From NCBI GenBank assembly GCA_964641415.1, contig CAZXMW010000008.1, positions 39,365 through 103,364 of the forward strand: a stretch of DNA of 64,000 nt, in the 5' to 3' direction. The notes under the pieces were generated by a model that was not told the origin of the DNA, did not search any database, and was given only the letters and a program-made list of their open reading frames with translations. Position 1 is the first letter of the stretch. Each line of letters opens with the position of its first letter. This stretch comes from JAHECW01 sp964641415. Its GTDB lineage: Bacteria > Acidobacteriota > Thermoanaerobaculia > Thermoanaerobaculales > Sulfomarinibacteraceae. The position numbers were made by a program, and so were the translations under genes. Below, one piece after another: positions 54,160-62,144 of this stretch.

Positions 54160-54956
54160 ACCGACTCCACCAGGGTGTCGCGCATCCTGGCGAAGACCGC
54201 GACACCGGCCCCCCAGGCGACGAGACCCACCGCGAGGGCCAGCAGCCACACCCGGAGCGCGGGGATCTCGCCCGCGAACGCCAGGTCTCGGTAGCTGTCG
54301 ACCAACGGCGCCAACGGGTTGAGCCGCAGGGTCCGGTCGAGCCACGACGGCACGTGCAGGCCGTCGAGGCTGTAGATGATCGGCGACGCGAAGAACAGCA
54401 GGTTGAGCAGGTGGCCGACCAGATCCCGAAGGTCGCGGTAGCGCACCGACAACGCCGACACGGCGAGCCCGGCGCCGCCCGAGATCAGCAGCCACGGCAC
54501 GAGCGCCGCCGGGAGCAGCCAGATGGTGACCGGAAACGGGTGCGAGCCGGCGATCGCCGCCACCACCAGCGCCGCCAGCAGCACCGGCAGCGCGAGCAGG
54601 TGATGGATGAAGTGCGATGCCACGGTCACCGCCGGGAAGATCTCGGGCGGGCACATGACCTTGGCGAGCAGCGGTCCGTTGTCGATCAGGGTGACCGACG
54701 CGTCGAGCACGGTGCCGGAGAAGAACAGCCACGGCAGCAGCCCGCTGAACAGAAAAAGCGGGTAGGGATCGCCGCCGGGAAACCGCGGGTTGAAGATGTA
54801 GGTGAAGACCACGGCGTACACGAAGAGCAAAAGCAGGGGGTTGATCAGCGACCACAGGAAGCCGAGCACCGACGCACGGTAGCGCGCGTTGAGGTCGCGA
54901 CGCACGAGCACCGCGACCAGCGCCCGCTGGCGCCAGAGCAAGCCCAGGGTTGTCAC
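54156..54956 (-). CDS. wzm: second polysaccharide ABC exporter permease (Wzm-like)
   Basis: 266 residues with six membrane helices, beginning with a cytosolic amphipathic part (QRALVAVLVRRDLNARYRAS) and VLGFLWSLINPLLLLFVYAV, as in Wzm/TagG permeases. It lies 4 bp after a LivJ-like lipoprotein gene and is coupled to the ATPase by a GTGA overlap, so all three are one operon. Confidence 0.9.
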   Translation of the reverse strand: MTTLGLLWRQRALVAVLVRRDLNARYRASVLGFLWSLINPLLLLFVYAVVFTYIFNPRFPGGDPYPLFLFSGLLPWLFFSGTVLDASVTLIDNGPLLAKVMCPPEIFPAVTVASHFIHHLLALPVLLAALVVAAIAGSHPFPVTIWLLPAALVPWLLISGGAGLAVSALSVRYRDLRDLVGHLLNLLFFASPIIYSLDGLHVPSWLDRTLRLNPLAPLVDSYRDLAFAGEIPALRVWLLALAVGLVAWGAGVAVFARMRDTLVESV

Positions 54957-54960
54957 GGCC

Positions 54961-56148
54961 TCAGCTGCTCCCGCCTCCGGTTGACAGCAGGCCCTGGACC
55001 TCGCGCAGGATCCGCTCGCGCTCGACCTTGAGGTAGCGCTGGTAGCTGATCACCTGGCCGTCCTTGACGATGAACATCTTGGGGTAGTGCTTGACGTCGC
55101 CGTAGTCGTCGAACAGGATCGGCCCGGTCACCCCCATGAGCTCGTTCATGCCGAAGTGGAAGGCCTTGCGGATTTCGCTGGCCTCGGGCGGGTTGGCAAT
55201 GGTCATCACCTGGATGGTCAGCCACATGGCGTCGTAGCCGTGGGCCGCGAAGACGTCCGGCGCCTGGCCCTGGGCCGCGGTGTAGCGGTTGACGAAGCCG
55301 ACGACCGGCTCCTCGTCCGAGGTCCGGTCGAACGGCGGCAGCGGGAACAGGATGCCCTCGGCCACGGCTCCGGCCTGGCTGATGATCTGATCGTTGAAAA
55401 ACGCCGACGTCGTGACGATGCGCCCCGTGTAGCCGCGCTCGCGGAGGTCGTTGACGACCTCGAGGATCTGCGGCGCGTAGCCGATGATGTAGACCGCGGC
55501 GACGCCGCTGCCGGGCAGGATCGCGTCGGACTGCGAGCGCCAGTCGTCCTCGTTCAGGTCGATGCGAGCGAGGATCTCGCCGCCGAGCGTGTCGACGTAC
55601 TGGTGGACGAACTCGGGCTCGATGCCCGAGGTGTAGTCGTTGTCGCCGGCGTAGACCACCGTTCGGCGCTCGCCGAGACGATCGAACACGAACCGTGCCG
55701 CAGTGTGGCCCTCGAGTTCGTCCGACGGGAAGATCCGGAAGAACAGCCTGGACTGCCGGCTGATCCCCGGCGTCGACGAGGTCGGCGACAGGCACACCAC
55801 GCCGAGATCGTCGAGGATCCCGACGATGGCCTGAGCCTCTGTGCTGGTGGCGCCGGCGATCACCATCTTGACGCCGTGGTCGGAGACCAGTCGGCGCAGC
55901 TCGCTGACCGCGCGATCCGGATCCGACTCGGTGTCGACCCAGATCACCTCGAAGCCTGGCGGCAGCCCGTCGTGACTCTGGGCGTCGCTGATCGCCAGGT
56001 GGATGCCGCTCTGGATGGACTCTCCGTAGGTGCCGGCCTCACCGGAGGTCGGCAGCAGGACGCCGACGACCGGTCGCCGAACACACCCGACGAGCACCAG
56101 ACACAGAACCAGAACAACGCCGAAGGTGAGCCCGACTCGCCGCACCAT
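54961..56148 (-). CDS. LivJ-like periplasmic-binding lipoprotein
   Basis: 395 residues. A signal peptide with lipobox LVGC (Cys22) is followed by VVGVLLPTSGEAGTYGESIQ, the start of a type I periplasmic binding fold, with FFRIFPSDELEGHTAARFVF and GFVNRYTAAQGQAPDVFAA. These proteins bind amino acids or other small ligands for ABC importers. Here the neighbour is instead a polysaccharide exporter, so the role may be ligand sensing or export coupling. ATG 56148 follows GGAGG. Confidence 0.8.
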   Translation of the reverse strand: MVRRVGLTFGVVLVLCLVLVGCVRRPVVGVLLPTSGEAGTYGESIQSGIHLAISDAQSHDGLPPGFEVIWVDTESDPDRAVSELRRLVSDHGVKMVIAGATSTEAQAIVGILDDLGVVCLSPTSSTPGISRQSRLFFRIFPSDELEGHTAARFVFDRLGERRTVVYAGDNDYTSGIEPEFVHQYVDTLGGEILARIDLNEDDWRSQSDAILPGSGVAAVYIIGYAPQILEVVNDLRERGYTGRIVTTSAFFNDQIISQAGAVAEGILFPLPPFDRTSDEEPVVGFVNRYTAAQGQAPDVFAAHGYDAMWLTIQVMTIANPPEASEIRKAFHFGMNELMGVTGPILFDDYGDVKHYPKMFIVKDGQVISYQRYLKVERERILREVQGLLSTGGGSS

Positions 56149-56424
56149 GATGGCACCTCCAGTTAGCCCGCAGCATTCATGAGTGATGTGCTGCGCGGCG
56201 CGTGGCGGCGTTTTCGTTTTCTCGACACGGTCGCGCGACGTACCGAAAGTACGCCTTCGCTCCCTCCTCGTGCGAGAACACCGTCACGCTTGCGCCTCCC
56301 GCCGTTCGCCACGAACCCTCATGAATCATGCCGGTCAGCGATGTTCAGCGTAGCACAGACCCGGCCGTGAGCCGATTCAAACCCTGCTCAGCTGAGCATC
56401 ATCAAGTGACTGGAATCGAATATC
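56149..56424. other. 276-bp intergenic region with several palindromes
   Basis: It contains hairpin CGCAGCA/TGCTGCG (56169-56175 and 56189-56195), CGTAC/GTACG (56239-56253), a 19-bp motif at 56307-56325 that recurs at 63920-63938, and a 14-bp palindrome TGCTCAGCTGAGCA (56385-56398). ATTCATGAG at its left and CTCATGAAT at its right form a 9-bp inverted repeat. It may be a small mobile or palindromic element between two operons. Confidence 0.5.
56307..56325. repeat. 19-bp dispersed motif, copy 1
   Basis: CGCCACGAACCCTCATGAA matches the copy at 63920-63938 in 17 of 19 positions. Confidence 0.5.
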
Positions 56425-57288
56425 TTAGTCGTCGCTTTCCGGATCCTGTACGAGGGCGTCGAAGACCTCGCGCCGGCCCAGTCCGAGCTCGGCGGCGGCG
56501 CTCTTGATCGCCTCTTTCCGGGGCTGGTTCCGATCGAGGGCGGCCTGGTAGGCGGCCCGGATTTGCGCCGGGTTTGCCGCCGGCCGGTCGGCGGCCGGCG
56601 GCGCGGGACCGATCACCACCACGTACTCGCCCCGCGGCTCGGCCGCCTCGTCGCTGCGTGCCAGCTCGGCCAGGGTCGCCATCTCGGCGCGCTCGTAGAG
56701 CTTGCTCAGCTCGGCGAGCAGGGTCGCGGGCCGGTCGCCGCCGAGCCCGTCCGCGAGGTCGACGAGCTCGGCCGCCAGCCGGTGCGGCGACAGCAGCACG
56801 ACCAGCGTCCAGTCGAGCTCGGCGAGCTCGGCGATCCGACGCCGACGGGCGCCGGCACGGGGCGGCAGGAAACCGACCAGCGTCGCCGGCAGCGGCGGCT
56901 GGCCCGATGCGGCCAACGCCGCGGTGAACGACGACGGACCCGGAACCGACGCCACCGGAAGCCCGCGATGCCGCGCCTCGCGCACCAGCACGAAGCCGGG
57001 ATCGGAGAGCACCGGCGTGCCGGCGTCGCTGATCAGCGCCACCGAGCCGCCGTCGGCCAGAACGTCGAGCGCCGCGGGCAGGCGCCGAGCCTCGTTGTGG
57101 TCGTGGAAGCTTCGCAGGCGACCGCCGGGCGACACCCCGAGATGGGCGAGCAGGGTCCGGGCCCGTCGGGTGTCCTCGGCGAGGATCAGCCGGGCCTGGT
57201 CCAGGACCTCGCCAACCCGCGGCGCGGTGTCGGCGAGGGCGCCGATCGGTGTCGCCACGATGAACAGGGTGCCGAAATCAGCGGACAC
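56425..57288 (-). CDS. rsmI: 16S rRNA (cytidine(1402)-2'-O)-methyltransferase
   Basis: 287 residues, the normal RsmI length. It has the tetrapyrrole-methylase fold motifs LFIVATPIGALADTAPR, AEDTRRARTLLAHLG, SFHDHNEARRLP, ALISDAGTPVLSDPGF and VPGPSSFTAALAASGQP. It methylates C1402 in the ribosomal P site. It lies divergent to the SurA-like gene, with 20 bp between the starts. Confidence 0.95.
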   Translation of the reverse strand: MSADFGTLFIVATPIGALADTAPRVGEVLDQARLILAEDTRRARTLLAHLGVSPGGRLRSFHDHNEARRLPAALDVLADGGSVALISDAGTPVLSDPGFVLVREARHRGLPVASVPGPSSFTAALAASGQPPLPATLVGFLPPRAGARRRRIAELAELDWTLVVLLSPHRLAAELVDLADGLGGDRPATLLAELSKLYERAEMATLAELARSDEAAEPRGEYVVVIGPAPPAADRPAANPAQIRAAYQAALDRNQPRKEAIKSAAAELGLGRREVFDALVQDPESDD

Positions 57289-57293
57289 GTTGC

Positions 57294-57299
57294 TATGAT
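57294..57299 (+). promoter_or_regulatory. putative -10 box of the SurA-like gene (leaderless)
   Basis: TATGAT ends 9 nt before ATG 57309. It lies in the 20-bp gap between the starts of rsmI and this gene. Confidence 0.4.
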
Positions 57300-57308
57300 A
57301 CCAGGACG

Positions 57309-57950
57309 ATGCCTCGAGCCGCCGTTCTCATCTTGTTGTCCCTCTGTCATTTGGCGGTGGCCGACGAGGCCGTCTTCGAGACCGTCGACGAGGTCGTGGC
57401 GGTCGTCGATCGGACGCCGATTCTGGCCAGCGACCTCGACCTCGTCGACCTTCTCGGCCTCGTCGAGCGCGCCCCGGGGACGACCGACGCCGAGCACCGG
57501 TCGGCACTGCTCGACGCCCGGATCCAGCTCGAGGTCCAGTTCCGCGATCTCGTGTCCACGGGCGCGCTCTACCGCCTCGACCTCGACGTCCCGGCGGTCC
57601 GCCGCTCGCTGGTCGACGCGGCTGGCGGCGACCGGGCGATCGCGGCGCCGATGTCGGCAGTCGGGCTCGACGACGCCGACATCGACGAGCTCGCGCTCAG
57701 GGTGAGCGCCGTCACCGCCTTCACCGACCAGCGGCTGCGGCCGCGGATCAGCGTCGGTCTGCAGGAGGTCGAAGCCGCCCACGCGACGCTGGCCGCCGAG
57801 CTCGAGGCCGCGGGCGAGCAGGCGCCCTCGCTGACCTCGGTTCAGGACCGGCTGTACCGGCTGATCTCGGAGCGCGAACTCAACGACGAGATCGAGCGCT
57901 GGGTCGAGCGCGCCCGCGCCGAACGGGAGATCACTCGCTTCGCGCCCTGA
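57309..57950 (+). CDS. SurA N-terminal-like periplasmic protein without PPIase domain
   Basis: 213 residues. A short signal peptide (AAVLILLSLCHLAVA) precedes VDEVVAVVDRTPILASDLDL, which matches the start of SurA/PpiD chaperones. The rest is helical with no parvulin domain, so it is only the chaperone-like part. It may handle outer-membrane or secreted proteins. The ATG is 9 nt after TATGAT. Its last 20 bp overlap, tail to tail, the lytic transglycosylase gene. Confidence 0.65.
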   Translation: MPRAAVLILLSLCHLAVADEAVFETVDEVVAVVDRTPILASDLDLVDLLGLVERAPGTTDAEHRSALLDARIQLEVQFRDLVSTGALYRLDLDVPAVRRSLVDAAGGDRAIAAPMSAVGLDDADIDELALRVSAVTAFTDQRLRPRISVGLQEVEAAHATLAAELEAAGEQAPSLTSVQDRLYRLISERELNDEIERWVERARAEREITRFAP

Positions 57951-60099
57951 CCTCGTCGCCGTACAGGGCTTCGTAGGTCGCCGCCGACGCCAGCACCGCC
58001 TCGGTGTATCCCCGGGTGACCGAGAAGCTGACGTGGGCCAGGTACCACCACTCCGGGCAGCCCTCGCCGCACTGCTCCAACCAGAGCGCGGCCTGCGCCT
58101 CGCCGGCGTTGTAGGCGGCCACCGCGGCCGCCCGGTTGCCGTCGAAGCGTGCGAGCAGCCGACCGAGCTCGGCGGCGCCGAGGTCGAGGCTGATCATCGG
58201 CTCGAACAAATCGTCGATCGAGACCTCGGGTCGGCCGTTGGCGGCAGCCGTGGCGGCTGCGGTCGCCGGCATCAGCTGCATCAGGCCGCGGGCGCCGACC
58301 TTGGAGACCACCCTCGGGTTCCAGCGGGACTCCTCGCGCGCGACCCCTGAAAGCAGCGACCACGGCACGGCGTGCCGCTCGGCCGCCCGCTGCACCTCGG
58401 CCGCGAACGGCCGCGGGAAGAACGCCCGCTGCAGACCGGTCGGCAGCCCCCGGGCCGGCAGCATCCACGACGCCTGCCGGCGGGCGGCATCGGCCAGGCC
58501 GATGGCGAGCCACGGGCTGCCGAGCGCCACCTCCTGCTCGGCGGTCCACCACGTCGACGTCGCGTCGCCGCGCGGAAAGCCGTCCGGGTCCCAGCGCACC
58601 GCCGACGACTCGAGACCGAGGGACCACAGCCGGCCGGCGAGAGCGGCCGGGAAGGACGACGGCCCGTGGTCGCCGTCGAGGCCGAGCTCGCGGGCGGCGG
58701 CGACCCGCAGCGCCCGAAGCCGGGCCGGGCCGGGCTCGAGACGCAGGGCGCGCGCCAGAGCCCGCCGCCGCCGGCTCTGTGACGCCTCCCCGAGCACCGC
58801 GATCTCCGATCGCCGCCAGCCCTGGAGCGGCCCCTCCGGCAGTCCGGCCATGACCGCACGAGCGCGGCCCGACCAGTAGTCGTCCAGGCCGATGGCGGCC
58901 GCCGTGAGCGTCTCCAGTGCCGCCTCGGTGTCGCCCGAGTCGACCGCGAGCTCGGCGCCGATGACCGCCGCCGGGCCCCGCCAGGGATCCCGCGACACCC
59001 GCTGAAGACTGCGCCGCGCCGCTTCTCGGTCGCCCGCAGCCAGCTCGAACAAACCGGTCATGAGGGCGCCGCGCGCCCGCGCCGAACGGCTCTTGATGCG
59101 CGCCAGGCCGGCCGCGGCGAGGTCGGGCTCGCCCCGACGCAGCCGCAGCCGGGCGAGAAACAGACGACGATCGTCGGTGGTGTCCAGTCGGACCGCACGC
59201 TGCGCCGCCGCGACCGCGGCGTCGAGGTCGCCGGCAAGCTCCGCGGTCCGACCGAGGTGAATCTCGATCTCGGCGCGGCGACGGCCGGATCGCGCGTGCG
59301 CGATCGCCGTGCGATACCACGCGGCGGCAACGTCCCACCGGCCCTGCCGAAACGCGCAGCGCCCCCGCAGAAAGGCGACCTCGTGAGCCGGGACCCGCGA
59401 GTCCGACACGCCATCCAGGGCCTCGAAGATCGACTCTGCCCGACCATAGAGCCCGTGCCGGAAAATCGCCTGGCCGATGTGCCAGCGGTCCTCGGCGGTC
59501 AGCGGACCGGTCGCCTCCAGGGCCTCAGCCGCTCGGGCGGCCACCAGATCGCCGGTCGACGCCGCCAGCAGCCGGCGCAGCCGGTCGCGGTCGATCGGGT
59601 CGGAGGTCAGCGCCACGGCAAGCTCGAGCTCGCGGCGACTCGTGCGGTTCAACGTCGGCGCCACACGGTTCAGCGCGGCGCGCCGGTCCGCGTCGAGTCC
59701 GGCCGTCACCGCGGCCCGGGCGGTGTCGATGGCGGCACGGCGCAACTGCGTCGTCGGCGCCCGGCGCGTCAGACCGAGAACCAGGTCAAAAGCACGGTCC
59801 GGCTCGGTGGCGACGATGAGTTCGGCGAGCTCGACCCGGGCCACCGCACCGAGCTCGGCGTCGTCGACCAGCCTCATCAGGTACTCGGCCTGAACCGCCG
59901 GCTCGCCCGACAGCCGCGCGGCGTGGGCCGCGATCAGCGCCTCCTCGGACCGCAGCGGCATCTGGGAGTCGCGGGCCATCGCGACCGCCAACACCTGCTC
60001 CCAGCGTCCGGCCCGAGCCGCGACCTCGAGCCCGACCGCCGGCGTCGCGACCGGCGCCGACCAGCCCACCAGAATAAACGTCAGCCACAGCACCACCAA
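57931..60099 (-). CDS. slt: soluble lytic murein transglycosylase (Slt70-like)
   Basis: About 722 residues. A long helical superhelix of TPR-like pairs (residues about 40-550) precedes a C-terminal SLT domain with the catalytic Glu and surrounding motifs (GVAREESRWNPRVVSKVGAR, GLMQLMPATAA, AVAAYNAGEAQAALW). It cleaves peptidoglycan glycan strands to 1,6-anhydro-muropeptides. The start is uncertain: the frame is open to 60237, but trxB starts at 60218 on the other strand. TTG 60099, just before the hydrophobic VVLWLTFILVGW, is the likely one. Confidence 0.85.
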   Translation of the reverse strand: MVVLWLTFILVGWSAPVATPAVGLEVAARAGRWEQVLAVAMARDSQMPLRSEEALIAAHAARLSGEPAVQAEYLMRLVDDAELGAVARVELAELIVATEPDRAFDLVLGLTRRAPTTQLRRAAIDTARAAVTAGLDADRRAALNRVAPTLNRTSRRELELAVALTSDPIDRDRLRRLLAASTGDLVAARAAEALEATGPLTAEDRWHIGQAIFRHGLYGRAESIFEALDGVSDSRVPAHEVAFLRGRCAFRQGRWDVAAAWYRTAIAHARSGRRRAEIEIHLGRTAELAGDLDAAVAAAQRAVRLDTTDDRRLFLARLRLRRGEPDLAAAGLARIKSRSARARGALMTGLFELAAGDREAARRSLQRVSRDPWRGPAAVIGAELAVDSGDTEAALETLTAAAIGLDDYWSGRARAVMAGLPEGPLQGWRRSEIAVLGEASQSRRRRALARALRLEPGPARLRALRVAAARELGLDGDHGPSSFPAALAGRLWSLGLESSAVRWDPDGFPRGDATSTWWTAEQEVALGSPWLAIGLADAARRQASWMLPARGLPTGLQRAFFPRPFAAEVQRAAERHAVPWSLLSGVAREESRWNPRVVSKVGARGLMQLMPATAAATAAANGRPEVSIDDLFEPMISLDLGAAELGRLLARFDGNRAAAVAAYNAGEAQAALWLEQCGEGCPEWWYLAHVSFSVTRGYTEAVLASAATYEALYGDEVRARSE

Positions 60100-60122
60100 T
60101 GTGTACCACGGCTTGAGCGCAC

Positions 60123-60150
60123 TTGCCCCGCCGCCGGTTCTATGGATAAT
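60123..60150 (+). promoter_or_regulatory. putative trxB promoter (TTGCCC-N16-GATAAT)
   Basis: A -35-like TTGCCC (60123-60128) and a -10-like GATAAT (60145-60150) are 16 bp apart. The leader of about 60 nt ends in GGGAGG, giving a normal leadered transcript. Confidence 0.4.
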
Positions 60151-60217
60151 GCGGGGTTGTGGCGGACTGCTCGCCGGCAGGCGAGACGGCGCCTCAATCC
60201 ACGGGAGGCTCGGCAGC

Positions 60218-61162
60218 ATGGCAGCTGGACACGTCAAGGTTTTGATCGTCGGTTCGGGCCCCGCCGGTCTGACGGCCGCGCTCTACACCGCCCGCGCCGA
60301 TCTCGAGCCGCTGGTCATCGAGGGCCTCCAGCCGGGCGGGCAGCTCACCATCACCACCGAGGTCGAGAACTTCCCGGGCTTCCCGGAGGGCATCCAGGGT
60401 CCCGAGCTCATGCAGCGCACCAAGGCCCAGGTCGAGCGCTTCGGCACCCGGTTCATCTTCGATCAGATCTCCTCGGTCGATCTGTCCCGGCGGCCGTTCA
60501 CCGTCGCCACCGCTTCGTCCGGCGAGCTGACCTGCGACGCCCTGATCATCGCCACCGGGGCGTCGGCCCGATTGCTCGGCCTGCCCTCGGAGGCCGAGCT
60601 GATGGGCTTCGGCGTGTCGGCGTGCGCGACCTGCGACGGTTTCTTCTTCCGCGACAAGGAGGTCGTGGTTGTCGGCGGCGGCGACACCGCCATGGAGGAG
60701 GCGACCTTCCTGACCAAGTTCGCCACCAAGGTCACCGTCATCCACCGCCGCGACGAGCTGCGGGCGTCCAAGATCATGCAGCAGCGCGCGATGGACAACC
60801 CCAAGGTCGAGTTCGCCTGGAACTCGGTGGTGACCGAGATCCTCGGCACCCGGGATGGGGGCGTCATCGGCGTCGTGCTCCAGGACACTGAAACCGGGGC
60901 GACCCGCGAGCTCGCGACCCAGGGTGTGTTCATGGCCATCGGCCACACTCCGAACACCGCCGTCTTCGCCGGTCAGGTCGACATGGACCCCGGCGGCTAC
61001 ATCGTCACCGTTCCCGGCACCGCCCGAACCTCCCTCGAGGGCGTATGGGCCTGCGGCGACGTCCAGGACTCGATCTACCGTCAGGCGGTGACCGCCGCCG
61101 GGACCGGCTGCATGGCCGCCATCGAGGCCGAACGGTGGCTCGCCGAGCACGGCATCGAATAA
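60218..61162 (+). CDS. trxB: thioredoxin reductase
   Basis: 314 residues, typical length. FAD motif VLIVGSGPAGLTAALYTARA, redox-active CATC in SACATCDGFFF, NADPH motif VVVVGGGDTAMEEATFL with HRRDELRAS, and the C-terminal FAD motif GVWACGDVQDSIYRQAVTAA. It reduces thioredoxin with NADPH in the cytoplasm. GGGAGG at about 60203 sets the ATG. Confidence 0.95.
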   Translation: MAAGHVKVLIVGSGPAGLTAALYTARADLEPLVIEGLQPGGQLTITTEVENFPGFPEGIQGPELMQRTKAQVERFGTRFIFDQISSVDLSRRPFTVATASSGELTCDALIIATGASARLLGLPSEAELMGFGVSACATCDGFFFRDKEVVVVGGGDTAMEEATFLTKFATKVTVIHRRDELRASKIMQQRAMDNPKVEFAWNSVVTEILGTRDGGVIGVVLQDTETGATRELATQGVFMAIGHTPNTAVFAGQVDMDPGGYIVTVPGTARTSLEGVWACGDVQDSIYRQAVTAAGTGCMAAIEAERWLAEHGIE

Positions 61163-61166
61163 CCGC

Positions 61167-61195
61167 CGCACTCCCGCTGTTTCCTCGGGAGTGCG
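61167..61195 (+). terminator. GC-rich hairpin after trxB
   Basis: A perfect 10-bp stem (CGCACTCCCG with CGGGAGTGCG) and a 9-nt loop begin 5 bp after the stop. There is no T-run, so it may be a weak terminator or an mRNA-stabilising stem. Confidence 0.5.
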
Positions 61196-61224
61196 CGCTC
61201 CAGTATCGCCGGCCTGATCGGCCG

Positions 61225-61230
61225 TAGAAT
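61225..61230 (+). promoter_or_regulatory. putative -10 box of the erpA-like operon
   Basis: TAGAAT lies 15 nt before ATG 61246, with AAAGGA between as ribosome site. Confidence 0.4.
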
Positions 61231-61245
61231 CGAAAGGACAGACCG

Positions 61246-61578
61246 ATGATCTCGTTCACCGACACCGCCGTCTCCAAGGTCAAGGAGTTCGCCGCCCAGA
61301 CCCCCGAAGCCGAGGGCAAGGACCTGAGGATCTTCATCCAGGGCGTCGGCTGCTCCGGCTTCGCCTACGGCTTCACTTTCGACACCGAGCGCGACGGCGA
61401 CACCGTGGTCGACAGCGGCGATCTCAAGGTCCTGGTCGACTCCAACTCTGCGCCCAACCTGAGCGGCGCCACGGTCGATTTCGTCGACGACCAGCGCGGC
61501 ACCGGTTTTCTGGTCGACAATCCCAACCAGCCTTCCGCCGAGGCATGCGGCTCGAGCGGCTGCTCGGGCTGCGGCTAG
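61246..61578 (+). CDS. erpA: A-type iron-sulfur carrier/insertion protein (ErpA/IscA)
   Basis: 110 residues, the normal size. ISFTDTAVSKVKEF starts the fold, GVGCSGFAYGFTFD gives the first Cys, and the C-terminal CGSSGCSGCG supplies the CxnCxC ligands. It delivers or inserts Fe-S clusters into apoproteins. It precedes the deformylase gene by 4 bp. Confidence 0.9.
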   Translation: MISFTDTAVSKVKEFAAQTPEAEGKDLRIFIQGVGCSGFAYGFTFDTERDGDTVVDSGDLKVLVDSNSAPNLSGATVDFVDDQRGTGFLVDNPNQPSAEACGSSGCSGCG

Positions 61579-61582
61579 GGTC

Positions 61583-62134
61583 GTGCTCGAAGCGGCCCGT
61601 CGCCTCGAGGTTGTCCGGCTCGGGCATCCCGTGCTGCGGTCGACCGCCGATCCGGTTCCGGAGGACTGGTTCGCCAGCGGCCGGCTCGACGAACTCGGCC
61701 GGGGACTGATCCGCACCATGCTCGAGGAGAGCGGAGTCGGTCTCGCGGCCCCCCAGGTCGCCGAGGAGCTGCGCCTGTTCGCCTACTGGCTGCCGGCCCG
61801 CAGCGACGCGGCCGAGATCGAGCCCAGAGTGCTCGTCAACCCGGAGATCCGCATCGTCGACGACACCCTCGAGGACGGCTGGGAGGGCTGCCTGTCGATC
61901 CCGGGCCTGCGCGGGCTCGTCCCGCGCCATCGCCGGATCAAGGTCAAGGCGCGCGCCGTGGACGGCGAAACGGTCAGCCTGACCGCCGACGGCTTCCACG
62001 CCCGCGTCATCCAGCACGAGTTCGACCACCTCGACGGCGTGGTCTTCCTCGACCGCATGGTCTCGCCGCGCTCCCTGGCCTTCGAGGACGAGTGGGAGCG
62101 CTACGTGCTGGCCGACGCCCCGGACGAGGACTGA
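61583..62134 (+). CDS. def: peptide deformylase
   Basis: 183 residues. The three catalytic motifs are GVGLAAPQV, EGCLSIPGL and VIQHEFDHLDGVVF, which bind the metal and water. It removes the N-formyl group from new proteins. The long N-terminal segment is typical of type I/II variants. A GTG start follows the Fe-S carrier stop. Confidence 0.95.
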   Translation: MLEAARRLEVVRLGHPVLRSTADPVPEDWFASGRLDELGRGLIRTMLEESGVGLAAPQVAEELRLFAYWLPARSDAAEIEPRVLVNPEIRIVDDTLEDGWEGCLSIPGLRGLVPRHRRIKVKARAVDGETVSLTADGFHARVIQHEFDHLDGVVFLDRMVSPRSLAFEDEWERYVLADAPDED

Positions 62135-62144
62135 CGTCCGCGCC

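Noticed and set aside
52924..54855. 643-codon frame including the second Wzt
   Set aside because: The first 230 codons are antisense-like sequence inside the permease gene; the NBD begins at GTG 54159.
60099..60237. upstream start of the lytic transglycosylase at 60237 or 60219
   Set aside because: It would overlap the start of divergent trxB and put a Pro-rich stretch before the signal sequence.
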